Of a stretch of 64,000 nucleotides of DNA, positions 8,730-17,009 are shown piece by piece. The translations under genes were made by a program, and so were the position numbers. The notes below the pieces were generated by a model. That model saw only the letters and a program-made list of their open reading frames with translations, was not told where the DNA came from and made no database searches. The number at the start of each line of letters is the position of its first letter. The stretch's first letter is position 1. The stretch spans positions 124,001 to 188,000 of the forward strand of contig JBBQHI010000001.1 in assembly GCA_038323835.1 (NCBI GenBank), given 5' to 3'. Source of the DNA: JACVRW01 sp038323835. Its GTDB lineage: Bacteria; Actinomycetota; Thermoleophilia; Solirubrobacterales; Thermoleophilaceae.

Positions 8730-9923
8730 ATGCACAGGAGACCCCTCTCGGTCGCGGTGTTCGTGATCGCACTCGCGGTGCTTGCCACCAGCGCCGCCCC
8801 GTCGTTCGCGGCCAAGCGGAAGGTGCCCTTCGGCTTCTTCGGCACCGTCTTCAACATCGAGGCGGACCAGGCGTCCGGCGCCGACACGGCGCGCGACCAG
8901 CAGATGGATCTCATGGCACGCTCGGGCGTCGAGTCCGCGCGCGTGTTCCTCGCGTGGCCGGACATCGAGCCCGCGCAGGGCACCTACAACTGGGCCCACA
9001 CCGACCGCGTGGTCACATCGGCCGCACGTCACAGGATCTCGATCCTGGGCAACGTCCTGGCCACCCCGACATGGGCGTCTCCGAAGCCGAACGCCGTGTA
9101 CCCCAACCGCTTTCCGCCGAAGGACCCGAAGCTCTACGCCGGATTCCTGCGCACGCTCATCGAGCGCTACGGCCCGAAGGGCACGTTCTGGGCCGCCAAC
9201 CCCACGGTCCCGAAGGTCCCCATCCGCCAATGGCAGATCTGGAACGAGCAGATGGCCCCCTGGTTCTGGGACAGCAAGCCCTGGGCCCGCAGCTACACGA
9301 AGATGCTGAAGGTCACCTACAAGACCATTCACAAGACCGATCGCCACGCCAAGGTTGTGGCCGGCTCGCTCGTCGGCGTGGGCAACTTCACTCAGTGGGA
9401 TGGCATCCGCGCCATGTACAAGGCGGGGGCCAAGGGCTACTTCGACGTGATCTCGGTCCACCCGTTCAGCAACGACCCGACGTCCGCGAAGGCATCGGTC
9501 ATCCGCATGCTCGAGATCGTGCAGAGGGTTCGCACGGTCATGAAGAAGCACCACGACGGGCGCAAGGACATCATCCTGACCGAGCTCACATGGCCCGCAG
9601 CCGTCGGCAAGGTGAGGAAGAGCCAGCTGCTGGGCCTCGAGACCACCACGTCGGGGCAGCGCAAGCGCCTCTCGGTCGCCTACGCGCGGCTCGCCAAGGT
9701 GCGCAAGAAGATGCACATCACCCACGCCTACTGGTTCGCGTGGGCCACGCCTTACGACAATAAATCTCAGCAGTCAGATGTCTCCTATCGCTTCACGGGA
9801 CTCAACCGGGTGAGCGGCGGAGGCGTCTTCGCGCGCATGCCGATCCTCAAGACGTACACGAGTCTTGCCGCGAAGTACGAGGGCTGCCGCAAGTCCTCGG
9901 ACGCTCGCCGCTGCCGCGGTTAG
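8730..9923 (+). CDS. secreted clan-A glycoside hydrolase-like protein (paralogue 2 of 3)
   Basis: A 397-residue protein, exactly as long as its neighbour at 6851. Signal peptide about 1-28 (ending APSFAA), then the shared KRKVPFGFFG start of the mature domain. Motifs in order: SGVESARV, IEPAQGTYNW, ERYGPKGTFW, the acid/base WQIWNE (Glu173), HPFSNDP, the nucleophile strand ILTELTW (Glu285), YWFAWATPY, and the tail GCRKSSDARRC. Both predicted catalytic Glu are kept, so it should be active. The start is ATG 8730 after a TACGGT box. It most likely arose by tandem duplication with the gene before it. The next gene opens the polysaccharide locus; the substrate is unknown. Confidence 0.75.
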   Translation: MHRRPLSVAVFVIALAVLATSAAPSFAAKRKVPFGFFGTVFNIEADQASGADTARDQQMDLMARSGVESARVFLAWPDIEPAQGTYNWAHTDRVVTSAARHRISILGNVLATPTWASPKPNAVYPNRFPPKDPKLYAGFLRTLIERYGPKGTFWAANPTVPKVPIRQWQIWNEQMAPWFWDSKPWARSYTKMLKVTYKTIHKTDRHAKVVAGSLVGVGNFTQWDGIRAMYKAGAKGYFDVISVHPFSNDPTSAKASVIRMLEIVQRVRTVMKKHHDGRKDIILTELTWPAAVGKVRKSQLLGLETTTSGQRKRLSVAYARLAKVRKKMHITHAYWFAWATPYDNKSQQSDVSYRFTGLNRVSGGGVFARMPILKTYTSLAAKYEGCRKSSDARRCRG

Positions 9924-10033
9924 CGCTGCGGCTGAATCGGAAGTTGCCCGGTGGCGCTGTCCGGCGCCAACGTGCGTACGCTTGGGCCTGGCGCTCACGT
10001 TCTGCCGCAGCGATGCTGAGCCCTAGACACCGG

Positions 10034-11479
10034 ATGTCTGAACCGATTTCTCGCAACCGACCGCTGGTCACGCTCCAGATAGCGGAGCTGCCCTTCGAGG
10101 ACATCGACCCTCCCGCAGATGCGCGGAGACGTGAGGACGTCGGGCGCCTGGCTCTGCTGGCGGCGGACACCGTGGCCGTCGCCGTGGCGCTGCTGCTCGT
10201 GTCGATCCTGACCGACGCTCGCTTCACGCCCTGGGTGGCCGCGCTGATCCCGCTCTACGCGCTGCTGACCAAGATGGCCGGGCTCTACGACCGGGACCAG
10301 TTCGTCCTGATCAAGACGACGCTCGACGAGGCGCCCGCGCTGGTGGCCGTCACCGCGATCTTCGTGCTGTTCGTGGAGGGCGTGCGCGCGCTCGCCTTCA
10401 CCGGCCGCTCCCACCCGTTCCTCATGTGGGGACTGCTGACCTGCGCGCTGATCATCGCGAGGGCCGCGGCCCGCTTCCTGGCCGTGCGAGCGACCGCCAC
10501 CGAGCGCCTGCTCGTGATCGGCGACGCCGCCACCACGCGCATGCTCGAGCAGAAGATCGCCGCCCATCACGGCGCGAACGCCAAGGTGCTGGGCCGGCTC
10601 GCCACCCAGGACGACGACCGTGACTCGGTGCTCGGCACCGTGGAGGACCTGCCGGCGGTCCTGAAGGAGTACCGGCCCGACCGGGCGATCGTGGCCCCCG
10701 AGCAGGAGGGGAACGACATCGCCGACGTGATCCGCCTGCTCACGGCCTGCGGAGTCCGGGTCTCGGTGCTCCCGCGCATGCTCGAGGTCATAGGCACCTC
10801 GGTCGAGTTCGACGACCTCGGCGGCCGGCCGCTGCTGGGGGTGCGCGGCTTCGGGCTCTCGCCCTCGTCGCGGGTGCTGAAGCGCGCCTTCGATCTGGTG
10901 GTGGCCACGAGCCTGCTGGTGGTGGGCTCGCCCTTCCTCCTCCTCCTGGTGATCCTGGTGAAGGTGAGCTCGTCGGGGCCGGTGATCTTTCGCCAGACGC
11001 GGATCGGGCGCGACGGCAACGAGTTCCAGATGTGGAAGTTCCGGACGATGGTCCTCGACGCGGATGAGCGCAAGCTCGAGCTGCTGGACGAGAACGAGGC
11101 GGCCCCGCTCTTCAAGATCGCCGACGATCCGCGGGCCACGCGAGTGGGCCGCTTCCTCCGGCGCAACTCGCTGGACGAGCTGCCCCAGCTCTTCAACGTC
11201 CTGCGCGGCGACATGAGCATGGTCGGCCCCCGCCCTCTGATCGTCGACGAGGACAGGCTCTTCTCGGGCTGGCAGCGGCGCCGCTACCACGTGTCGCCCG
11301 GGATCACGGGCCCGTGGCAGATCCTCGGGTCGAGTCGCGTGCCGGTCAGCGACATGCTGTCGCTGGACTACCTCTACTGCGCCAACTGGTCCCTGTGGCT
11401 GGACGCCAAGATCCTCGCCCGGACCGTGCCCTACGTGCTCAGCACGAAGAGCGGCGAATACGCATCCAAGCCGCGCTAG
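10034..11479 (+). CDS. polyprenyl-phosphate sugar-1-phosphate transferase (initiating enzyme, WbaP/CpsE-like)
   Basis: A 481-residue enzyme that starts repeat-unit assembly by moving a sugar-1-phosphate from a nucleotide sugar to undecaprenyl phosphate. N-terminal transmembrane helices (about 38-160) and a Rossmann-like CoA-binding-type segment (RLLVIGDAATTRM) precede the C-terminal catalytic domain. That domain opens with a membrane hairpin (FDLVVATSLLVVGSPFLLLL) and has GPVIFRQTRIGRDG, MWKFRTM, RRNSLDELPQLFNVLRGDMS and VGPRP, the polyprenol phosphoglycosyltransferase signature. The start could be ATG 10034 or ATG 10013 in the same frame; neither has a clear ribosome site. A TACGCT box at 9977-9982 may serve as promoter. 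The 3' end shares a CTAG with the convergent Wzz-like gene. Sugar specificity cannot be read. Confidence 0.9.
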   Translation: MSEPISRNRPLVTLQIAELPFEDIDPPADARRREDVGRLALLAADTVAVAVALLLVSILTDARFTPWVAALIPLYALLTKMAGLYDRDQFVLIKTTLDEAPALVAVTAIFVLFVEGVRALAFTGRSHPFLMWGLLTCALIIARAAARFLAVRATATERLLVIGDAATTRMLEQKIAAHHGANAKVLGRLATQDDDRDSVLGTVEDLPAVLKEYRPDRAIVAPEQEGNDIADVIRLLTACGVRVSVLPRMLEVIGTSVEFDDLGGRPLLGVRGFGLSPSSRVLKRAFDLVVATSLLVVGSPFLLLLVILVKVSSSGPVIFRQTRIGRDGNEFQMWKFRTMVLDADERKLELLDENEAAPLFKIADDPRATRVGRFLRRNSLDELPQLFNVLRGDMSMVGPRPLIVDEDRLFSGWQRRRYHVSPGITGPWQILGSSRVPVSDMLSLDYLYCANWSLWLDAKILARTVPYVLSTKSGEYASKPR

Positions 11480-13077
11480 CGGATCTCGGTGTCGCCCGGG
11501 TTCGGGTTGACCGTGGAGATCGGCTGCGTGTCCGCGGACGGCGATGTGTGCTTGACGCTCGGCACGTAGCCGTAGCCACTGGCCGCCGAGCCGCCGTTGA
11601 CCACCACGCCGAGCACGCGGGCGTCGAGGCCCTGCAGCTGCTCGCGGAGGCGGCGGGCATCGTCGCCACGCGTGGAGTTCACGGAGGCGGTGACGATCAC
11701 GCCGTCCACGTGGCGCATCAGCGAGATGGCGTCGGCCACGTGGGGAAGGGGCGGGGTGTCGACCACCACGAGGTCATGGTCCCGCTTCAGGGTGTCGAGG
11801 ATCCAGCCCATGGTCTCGGACTGCAGGATGGCCCAGGGATCGGGGGGAAGCTGACCGGCCACCAGCACGTCGAGCTGGCGTCCGTGGCGGTCTCCGCGCA
11901 CGTTGGTGAGCGGCTGAAGCGCGGCCTCCAGGTCAGTGCGCCTCTCCACGACCTCGGTGACGCCCGGGCCCGGCTGGAGCCCGTAGCGGTCGGCGAGCGT
12001 GGGCCGGCGCATGTCGGCCTCCACCAGCGCGACCCTGAGGCCGGCCGAGAGTCCGGCGCAGGCGAGGTTCCAGGCGACGGTGGTCTTGCCCTCCTGAGAG
12101 CGCGAAGAGGTGATCACCAGGCTGCGCACCGGCTCTTCCCAGGCGAAGCGCAGGTTCATCTGAAGCATGCGGAAGGCCTCGGCCACCTCGGGTGGTAGGT
12201 CCGCGAAGGGCACCGGGCGCTTGAGCGCGCGGTGGCGGGGGACCGTGGTGAGCACCGGGGCGTCGAAGGCCGCGGAGGCCTCGTCGGCGCCGTGCAGGCG
12301 GCGATCGCTCTGCTCGCGAAGGAGTGCCAGGCCGGCGCCGAGCACGGCCCCGAAGAGCAGGCCGAGGATGATGGTCTGGATCGGGCTCCCCGACTTGTCG
12401 GAGGGCACGTAGCCGGGCTGCGTGATCGACGGGCTGCCGTTGCCGACGTCAGCGATCACCTGCATCTTCTGCATGTTGTTGCGCAGCTGCGCGCCCGGAC
12501 CCGACACGTGGTTCTGCACCTTCACGGGCAGGGCGTCGAACTGCTTGCGGAGGCTGGCAAGCGACTGCCGTGCCAGTTCCCGGTCCTCGTCCCCGGCCAG
12601 GCGGCGGGCGTTCGTGGCGTAGGTGTTCGCGAGCAGGGCGGCCCGCTGGGCGGATGACGCCGAGGCGGTGACCTTCACCACCTCGCTCGTCTTGTCGCCG
12701 ATCACCTTCACGTCGTCCTGGACGTCGCCCGGCGACATGTTCACACCGCGCGCCTTCAGCTCGTCGGAGGTGTCCACCGCCACGGTCTTGGAGGACACGC
12801 GCTCGGTGTTGTCCTGGGCGAGATGGTCGGCCGCGACCGTGTTCGGGATCAGGCCGATCGAGTTCAGCTGGGGAGCGATGGTCTGGCGGAAGACCAGCGT
12901 GGCCGTGGACTTGTAGTCCTTGTTGTTGGCGAACGCGAAGGCTGCGGCCGCGCCGCCGCACAGGAGCATCGTGATGACGATGATCGGCCACCTGCGCCTG
13001 AGCGCGCCGAGAAGCGAGGGGCTCTGGTGGCTCTGCGGCTCCAGGCCGTACGTGCTGCCGTTTTCTGAAGACCTCAT
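11476..13077 (-). CDS. Wzz-like chain-length/BY-kinase-like exopolysaccharide protein
   Basis: A 533-residue co-polymerase fused to a P-loop ATPase. It has two membrane helices (about 31-50 and 233-253) around an extracytoplasmic Wzz domain, as in polysaccharide co-polymerases. The cytoplasmic ATPase follows: SSRSQEGKTTVAWN (Walker A, GKT at 330-332), VALVEADMRRP (Walker A') and VVVDTPPL (Walker B). These are bacterial tyrosine kinase features, but the C-terminal tail has only two Tyr (SGYGYVPS) instead of a Tyr cluster, so control by autophosphorylation may be reduced. The start is ATG 13077, 8 bases after a TAGCCT box. It stands back to back with a GT4 gene and tail to tail with the initiating transferase. 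Confidence 0.88.
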   Translation of the reverse strand: MRSSENGSTYGLEPQSHQSPSLLGALRRRWPIIVITMLLCGGAAAAFAFANNKDYKSTATLVFRQTIAPQLNSIGLIPNTVAADHLAQDNTERVSSKTVAVDTSDELKARGVNMSPGDVQDDVKVIGDKTSEVVKVTASASSAQRAALLANTYATNARRLAGDEDRELARQSLASLRKQFDALPVKVQNHVSGPGAQLRNNMQKMQVIADVGNGSPSITQPGYVPSDKSGSPIQTIILGLLFGAVLGAGLALLREQSDRRLHGADEASAAFDAPVLTTVPRHRALKRPVPFADLPPEVAEAFRMLQMNLRFAWEEPVRSLVITSSRSQEGKTTVAWNLACAGLSAGLRVALVEADMRRPTLADRYGLQPGPGVTEVVERRTDLEAALQPLTNVRGDRHGRQLDVLVAGQLPPDPWAILQSETMGWILDTLKRDHDLVVVDTPPLPHVADAISLMRHVDGVIVTASVNSTRGDDARRLREQLQGLDARVLGVVVNGGSAASGYGYVPSVKHTSPSADTQPISTVNPNPGDTEIR

Positions 13078-13085
13078 CTCAGGCC

Positions 13086-13091
13086 AGGCTA
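13086..13091 (-). promoter_or_regulatory. probable -10 box (TAGCCT, minus strand)
   Basis: On the minus strand TAGCCT ends 8 bases before ATG 13077. No ribosome site is seen, which fits a leaderless or nearly leaderless start. Confidence 0.45.
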
Positions 13092-13159
13092 GCGCAGTTT
13101 TTCGGATGCACAACCGCTCCGGCACGGCCGGCGAAGCACGGCTCGGCGATCATACATGT

Positions 13160-14308
13160 GTGAGCTTCCACATCTTCGTCCTGCCGGGATCGGCCATGTT
13201 CACCGACCACCGGGCGCACGGTGATGGCCTCGTGGCGTACGGATTCGTGCGCCAGCTGGCGCTTCACGGGCATGATCTGCACGTGGCCGCGGGCCGCGTG
13301 GACCTGCGCGGGGAGCTGCCCGCGAACGTGCACCTGTACGAGCTCGGCGCGGACGATCCTCACCGTGTGGCCTTCATGTGGCGGGTGCGGCGCCTATACG
13401 CCCGGCTTGCCCGCGTCCGTACCTTCGACCTGGTTCACCAGCTCACCCCGGTGGAGGTCGGCGTCAGCCTGGCCCTCGGCCGCCGGGGTCCGCCGCTCGT
13501 ACTCGGGCCCTACGTGCCCGACTGGGCGCCGAGCGGCGTGGGAGCGGATGCCGAGGTGGGCGGAGCTGCGCTACGGGCCAAGCGTCTCCTGCGCGCGGCG
13601 CAGCAGAGGAGAGCGGCGAGCGTGCTCATCTCCACCCCGGCCGCCGCGGCCAAGGTGGAGCTGCGCGGGCGGCGCGCGGACCGGGTGCACGAGCTGCCCC
13701 TGGGCGTGGACGAGCGCTTCTGGCGCCCGGCCGATTCACCCGCCCCGGGCGCCGACGTGCTCTACCTGGCGAGCCTCGAGGTGCGCAAGGGGATCCACGT
13801 GCTGCTCGACGCCTTCCAGCAGCTCGCCCCCCGGATGCCGTCCGCGCGGCTGCTCGTGGGGGGCGCGGGGGCCGAGCTCGAGCGTGTGCAGGCGCGCATC
13901 GCGCAATCGCCGGCGCTCGCCGCCGTGGAGCTGCTGGGGTCCGTGGACCGCGAACGCGCGAGAGAGCTGATGCAGAGCTGTGCGGTGTACTGCCTGCCCT
14001 CGTACGGGGACCCCGCTCCGCTGGCGGCGGTGGAGGCGATGGCCTGCGGCCGGCCGGTGGTGGCCACCGACGCGGGCGGGCTGGGGCACCTGGTGCCCGA
14101 GGAGGGCGGCGCGAGGGTCCCGCCCGGGGACGCCGGCGCGCTGGCCGAGGCGCTCGGCCGGATCCTGGCCGACCCGGAGCGGGCCCGCTCGATGGGCGAG
14201 CACAACCGCCGCCTGGTGGAGGAGCGCTACGCCTGGCCGCGGGTGGTGGCCCGCCTGGAGGATCTCTACCGCGTGGCCACGTCGGCCCGGAGCCCGGGCC
14301 GGAGCTGA
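13160..14308 (+). CDS. GT4-type glycosyltransferase
   Basis: A 382-residue GT-B enzyme. N-terminal acceptor domain: SFHIFVLPGSAMFTDHRAHGDGLVAYGFVRQL. C-terminal donor domain: DVLYLASLEVRKGIHVLLDAF, LLVGGAGAELERVQ, ELLGSVDRERARELMQSC, then DPAPLAAVEAMACGRPVVATDAGG. The usual EX7E pair reads D-x7-E here, an acidic but unusual first residue. The start is GTG 13160 (MSFHIF), 82 bases from the divergent Wzz-like gene. Its last 43 bases overlap the end of the convergent Wzy gene. It probably adds one sugar to the lipid-linked repeat in the cytoplasm; donor and linkage are unknown. Confidence 0.85.
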   Translation: MSFHIFVLPGSAMFTDHRAHGDGLVAYGFVRQLALHGHDLHVAAGRVDLRGELPANVHLYELGADDPHRVAFMWRVRRLYARLARVRTFDLVHQLTPVEVGVSLALGRRGPPLVLGPYVPDWAPSGVGADAEVGGAALRAKRLLRAAQQRRAASVLISTPAAAAKVELRGRRADRVHELPLGVDERFWRPADSPAPGADVLYLASLEVRKGIHVLLDAFQQLAPRMPSARLLVGGAGAELERVQARIAQSPALAAVELLGSVDRERARELMQSCAVYCLPSYGDPAPLAAVEAMACGRPVVATDAGGLGHLVPEEGGARVPPGDAGALAEALGRILADPERARSMGEHNRRLVEERYAWPRVVARLEDLYRVATSARSPGRS

Positions 14309-15714
14309 CCCCGCCTGAGGCGGTAGTCGTTGGCCAGGATCTGGCCGCCGATCATCCACAGGATCACCCCGTGGCTGCCGTAGAACGAGTCGCCGGTGTA
14401 GAGCACCACGCCCATGAACACGAACATGGCGAACAGCAGCTGGCGCAGCTCCTGCCCCGGCGCCCGTGACCGGGCGCCCTGCCAGCCCGCCTTGAGCATG
14501 TAGCCGAGGGCCGCCATCACCAGCAGGAATCCGATCGGCCCCGACTGGTACATCAGCGAGAGGTACCCGTTGTCGGGGTGGCGGAGGTCGGACTCCTGGC
14601 TGTTCAGCCTCGAGGCCTCTCCGGCGGTGCCGAGCCCGTGGCCGATCGGGGCGCTGATCGCTGTGGGCAGCGTCTCGCTGACGGTGGCCGAGCGCTCGGT
14701 GGTGGAGGTGTCCTCCCGGTTGGTGATCGACTCGAAGCGGTGGACCACGTCCTTGGCCGTGGAGCTCACGGGGGACAGGGCTATCGAGGCAGCCACCATC
14801 ACCGCCACCGCGCCGAACACCACCCGGGCGCTGCGCCCGTTCGAGACCACGACGTGGGCGATCCCGGCCACGATCAGCGCCACCCAGGCCGAGCGCACGA
14901 AGGTCATGGACAGCGCCAGGGTCACGAGGATCACCCCGGCGAAGACGATCGGCCGCGCCCGCCGGACCGTGAGGTAACAGAGGAGCGAGAGGCCCAGCAG
15001 GGGGGCCAGGGCGCCGGGCCCGTTCAGGGAGGCGAACGCGCGCACGGGGCCGAGCTTGGGATCGCCCACGCTCGCGAAGTCGATCGACTCGAGCCACGCG
15101 AAGTCCCAGTGGGGCAGCACGATCTCGCGCTGCACGATCGCGTAGGCCGCGATCACCGGCATCCCGAAGAGCAGGAGCTTGCGCAGGGTGCTGCCCTGGA
15201 CGGACAGCGGCTCGCGGAGACCGAGGATCGCGCCGCTCAGGCCCGCGATGTAGGACACCAGCGCGTAGAGCCCGGCGCGGGGGCCCGACGCCAGCCCGAG
15301 GGGAAGCCCGATGGCGAAGCCGGCGGCGCCCAGGAGCAGGACGCGGCGGATCTCGCGCGGGATCTTCACGCGATTCAGCTCGAGCGCCGCCAGCGCGGCG
15401 GTGGCGATGAAGGGGGCGAGCGACAGCGGGTCGTTGGCCACATAGCCCGTGCTGAGGTCGAGCAGGCGCCGGAGCAGCGGCGCCAGGAACCAGAAGGCGA
15501 ACAGGACGTAGATGCCCAGCGCGCGGTCGTGCTGGTGAATGGCGATCAAGCTCAGCACCAGCACCAGCGCGATCGCGGCCTGGATCGAGAGCATCAGGGC
15601 GGCGGCCAGCGCCAGGGCGGCCGCGCCGCCCGCGCCGAGCGCGAAGCCGAGATCGGAGTAGCGCGACCGGCCGGGAACGGCGAGGCCGCGCCGCCGGCCG
15701 ATCAGCTCGGCCAT
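14266..15714 (-). CDS. Wzy-like O-antigen/exopolysaccharide polymerase
   Basis: A 482-residue polytopic protein with about 11-12 predicted membrane helices and one long outer loop near the end (TSTTERSATVSETLPTAIS to DLRHPDNGYLSLMYQSG). That loop, with the HPDNGYL motif, is typical of the Wzy_C/O-antigen ligase family. It should join exported lipid-linked repeats into polymer on the outer face of the membrane. The start is ATG 15714 with GGAGG 5 bases upstream, overlapping the preceding GT4 gene by 13 bases. It is the last gene of a four-gene run (GH10, exostosin-like, GT4, Wzy). A ligase role is the alternative, but with Wzx and Wzz-like genes nearby polymerase is more likely. Confidence 0.82.
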   Translation of the reverse strand: MAELIGRRRGLAVPGRSRYSDLGFALGAGGAAALALAAALMLSIQAAIALVLVLSLIAIHQHDRALGIYVLFAFWFLAPLLRRLLDLSTGYVANDPLSLAPFIATAALAALELNRVKIPREIRRVLLLGAAGFAIGLPLGLASGPRAGLYALVSYIAGLSGAILGLREPLSVQGSTLRKLLLFGMPVIAAYAIVQREIVLPHWDFAWLESIDFASVGDPKLGPVRAFASLNGPGALAPLLGLSLLCYLTVRRARPIVFAGVILVTLALSMTFVRSAWVALIVAGIAHVVVSNGRSARVVFGAVAVMVAASIALSPVSSTAKDVVHRFESITNREDTSTTERSATVSETLPTAISAPIGHGLGTAGEASRLNSQESDLRHPDNGYLSLMYQSGPIGFLLVMAALGYMLKAGWQGARSRAPGQELRQLLFAMFVFMGVVLYTGDSFYGSHGVILWMIGGQILANDYRLRRGQLRPGLRADVATR

Positions 15715-16943
15715 GCCGCCTCCATCCGCTCCTCGCGCCCGCCGGCTCGCCCGGTGGCGCCCGGCGAGGACGTCCCGTGCGGGCGCCCCGCGGCCCGTTC
15801 GTAGATCGAGAGCATCTCCCCAGCATGCACGTCGTCGCGGAACTTTGCCGCGGCCGGTGGTCCTGCCGCGCCTGCGCGGGCGAGGGCGGCGGCGTCCTCG
15901 AGCAGCTCGCGGGCGGCCTTGGCCCAGGGTCCGGGTTGCCGGGGTGCCAGCACGCGGCCGGACACCCGGTCCTCCACCAGCTCGGGGCCCGCGCCGACCG
16001 CGGTGACCAGCGGCGGAGTGCCCATCGCCATGCTCTCCACCACCGCCAGGCCGAATGGCTCCTCCCACGAGGGCAGCAGTGACAGGTCGAGCTCGGACAG
16101 GATCTCGGGCACGTCCTCGCGCTGGCCGAGGAAGTGCACCTGCCCGTCCACTCCCAGGTCCTTGGCGAGGCGCTCGAGCGACGCCAGGAAGGCGTGGTTG
16201 TCGTAGCGCACGCCCCTGCCGCCGAAGGCGATCTGCCCGGCCAGGACCAGGTGGGCGTCCACGCCGTTCCGGCGCAGCTCGGCCAGCATCGCGACCGACG
16301 TGTCCTGACCCTTCCACGGGGTGATCTGCGCCACCTGGCCGAGCAGCCGCGCCCCCGGGGCGATGCCCAGCTCCGTACGCAGGCCCGCGCCCCGCACCGT
16401 CCCGGGATCGAAGCGGGAGTGATCGATGCTGTTGTAGACCCGGACGGCCAGCGGCTTCGGGAGCCCCTCGTTGAGCCGCGCCGCCGTGTAGTCGGAGTTG
16501 GCCACGATCGCCTCCGCGCTGCGGCCGAGAACGGCGCGCACCGCGCGCCCCACGGTGCTCGCCGGCAGGTGCTCGTGGGCGCGCACGACGAAGGGGGCGC
16601 CGCCCCGCCGTCGCGCGATGGTCGCCATCAGACCGGTGCGCGGGGTGTTGGCGTGGATCACGTCCGGCTCCGCGCGGCGCGAGGCACGCGCCAGGGCCAG
16701 CCCGCCGCCCGTCAGCTGTGCGAGCCCGACCGGGGTCTGGACCGGGTGGAGCCGCAGGCTCGCGTCCACCGCGGGAAGGGGCAGGCGCTCGATGTGGGCG
16801 CGGTCCACGGCGTCCGCGAGCGGGCCGCCGGGCGGGCAGGCCACGGACACCTCGTGGGCGTCCCGGAGGCCGGCCATCACGCGCATCAGCGACACCTCGG
16901 CGCCGCTCCAGGCGCCCGTGTGGTTGGCGAAGAGGATCCTCAT
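15702..16943 (-). CDS. GT4-type glycosyltransferase
   Basis: A 413-residue retaining GT-B enzyme. N-terminal domain MRILFANHTGAWSGAEVSLM with the Gly-rich acceptor loop, then VIHANTPRTGLMA and VVRAHEHLP. Donor domain: LLGQVAQITPWKGQDTSVAM, VHFLGQREDVPEILSELDL, and EEPFGLAVVESMAMGTPPLV, which holds the EX7E pair. The C-terminal 30 residues are low-complexity. The start is ATG 16943; no Shine-Dalgarno is seen and the gene is 66 bases behind the exostosin-like gene in the same direction. Its end overlaps the Wzy gene. It probably acts in repeat-unit assembly in the cytoplasm. Confidence 0.87.
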   Translation of the reverse strand: MRILFANHTGAWSGAEVSLMRVMAGLRDAHEVSVACPPGGPLADAVDRAHIERLPLPAVDASLRLHPVQTPVGLAQLTGGGLALARASRRAEPDVIHANTPRTGLMATIARRRGGAPFVVRAHEHLPASTVGRAVRAVLGRSAEAIVANSDYTAARLNEGLPKPLAVRVYNSIDHSRFDPGTVRGAGLRTELGIAPGARLLGQVAQITPWKGQDTSVAMLAELRRNGVDAHLVLAGQIAFGGRGVRYDNHAFLASLERLAKDLGVDGQVHFLGQREDVPEILSELDLSLLPSWEEPFGLAVVESMAMGTPPLVTAVGAGPELVEDRVSGRVLAPRQPGPWAKAARELLEDAAALARAGAAGPPAAAKFRDDVHAGEMLSIYERAAGRPHGTSSPGATGRAGGREERMEAAWPS

Positions 16944-17009
16944 CAGGGGAAGCTCACTGAAGAGCGTGACAGTAGTGGCGGCTTATCGCCACCGGGCGCA
17001 GGAACGCCC

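Noticed and set aside
9977..9982. TACGCT as a leaderless promoter of the initiating transferase
   Set aside because: No start codon lies 6-9 bases after it; it may still be a leadered promoter, noted only in the gene entry.
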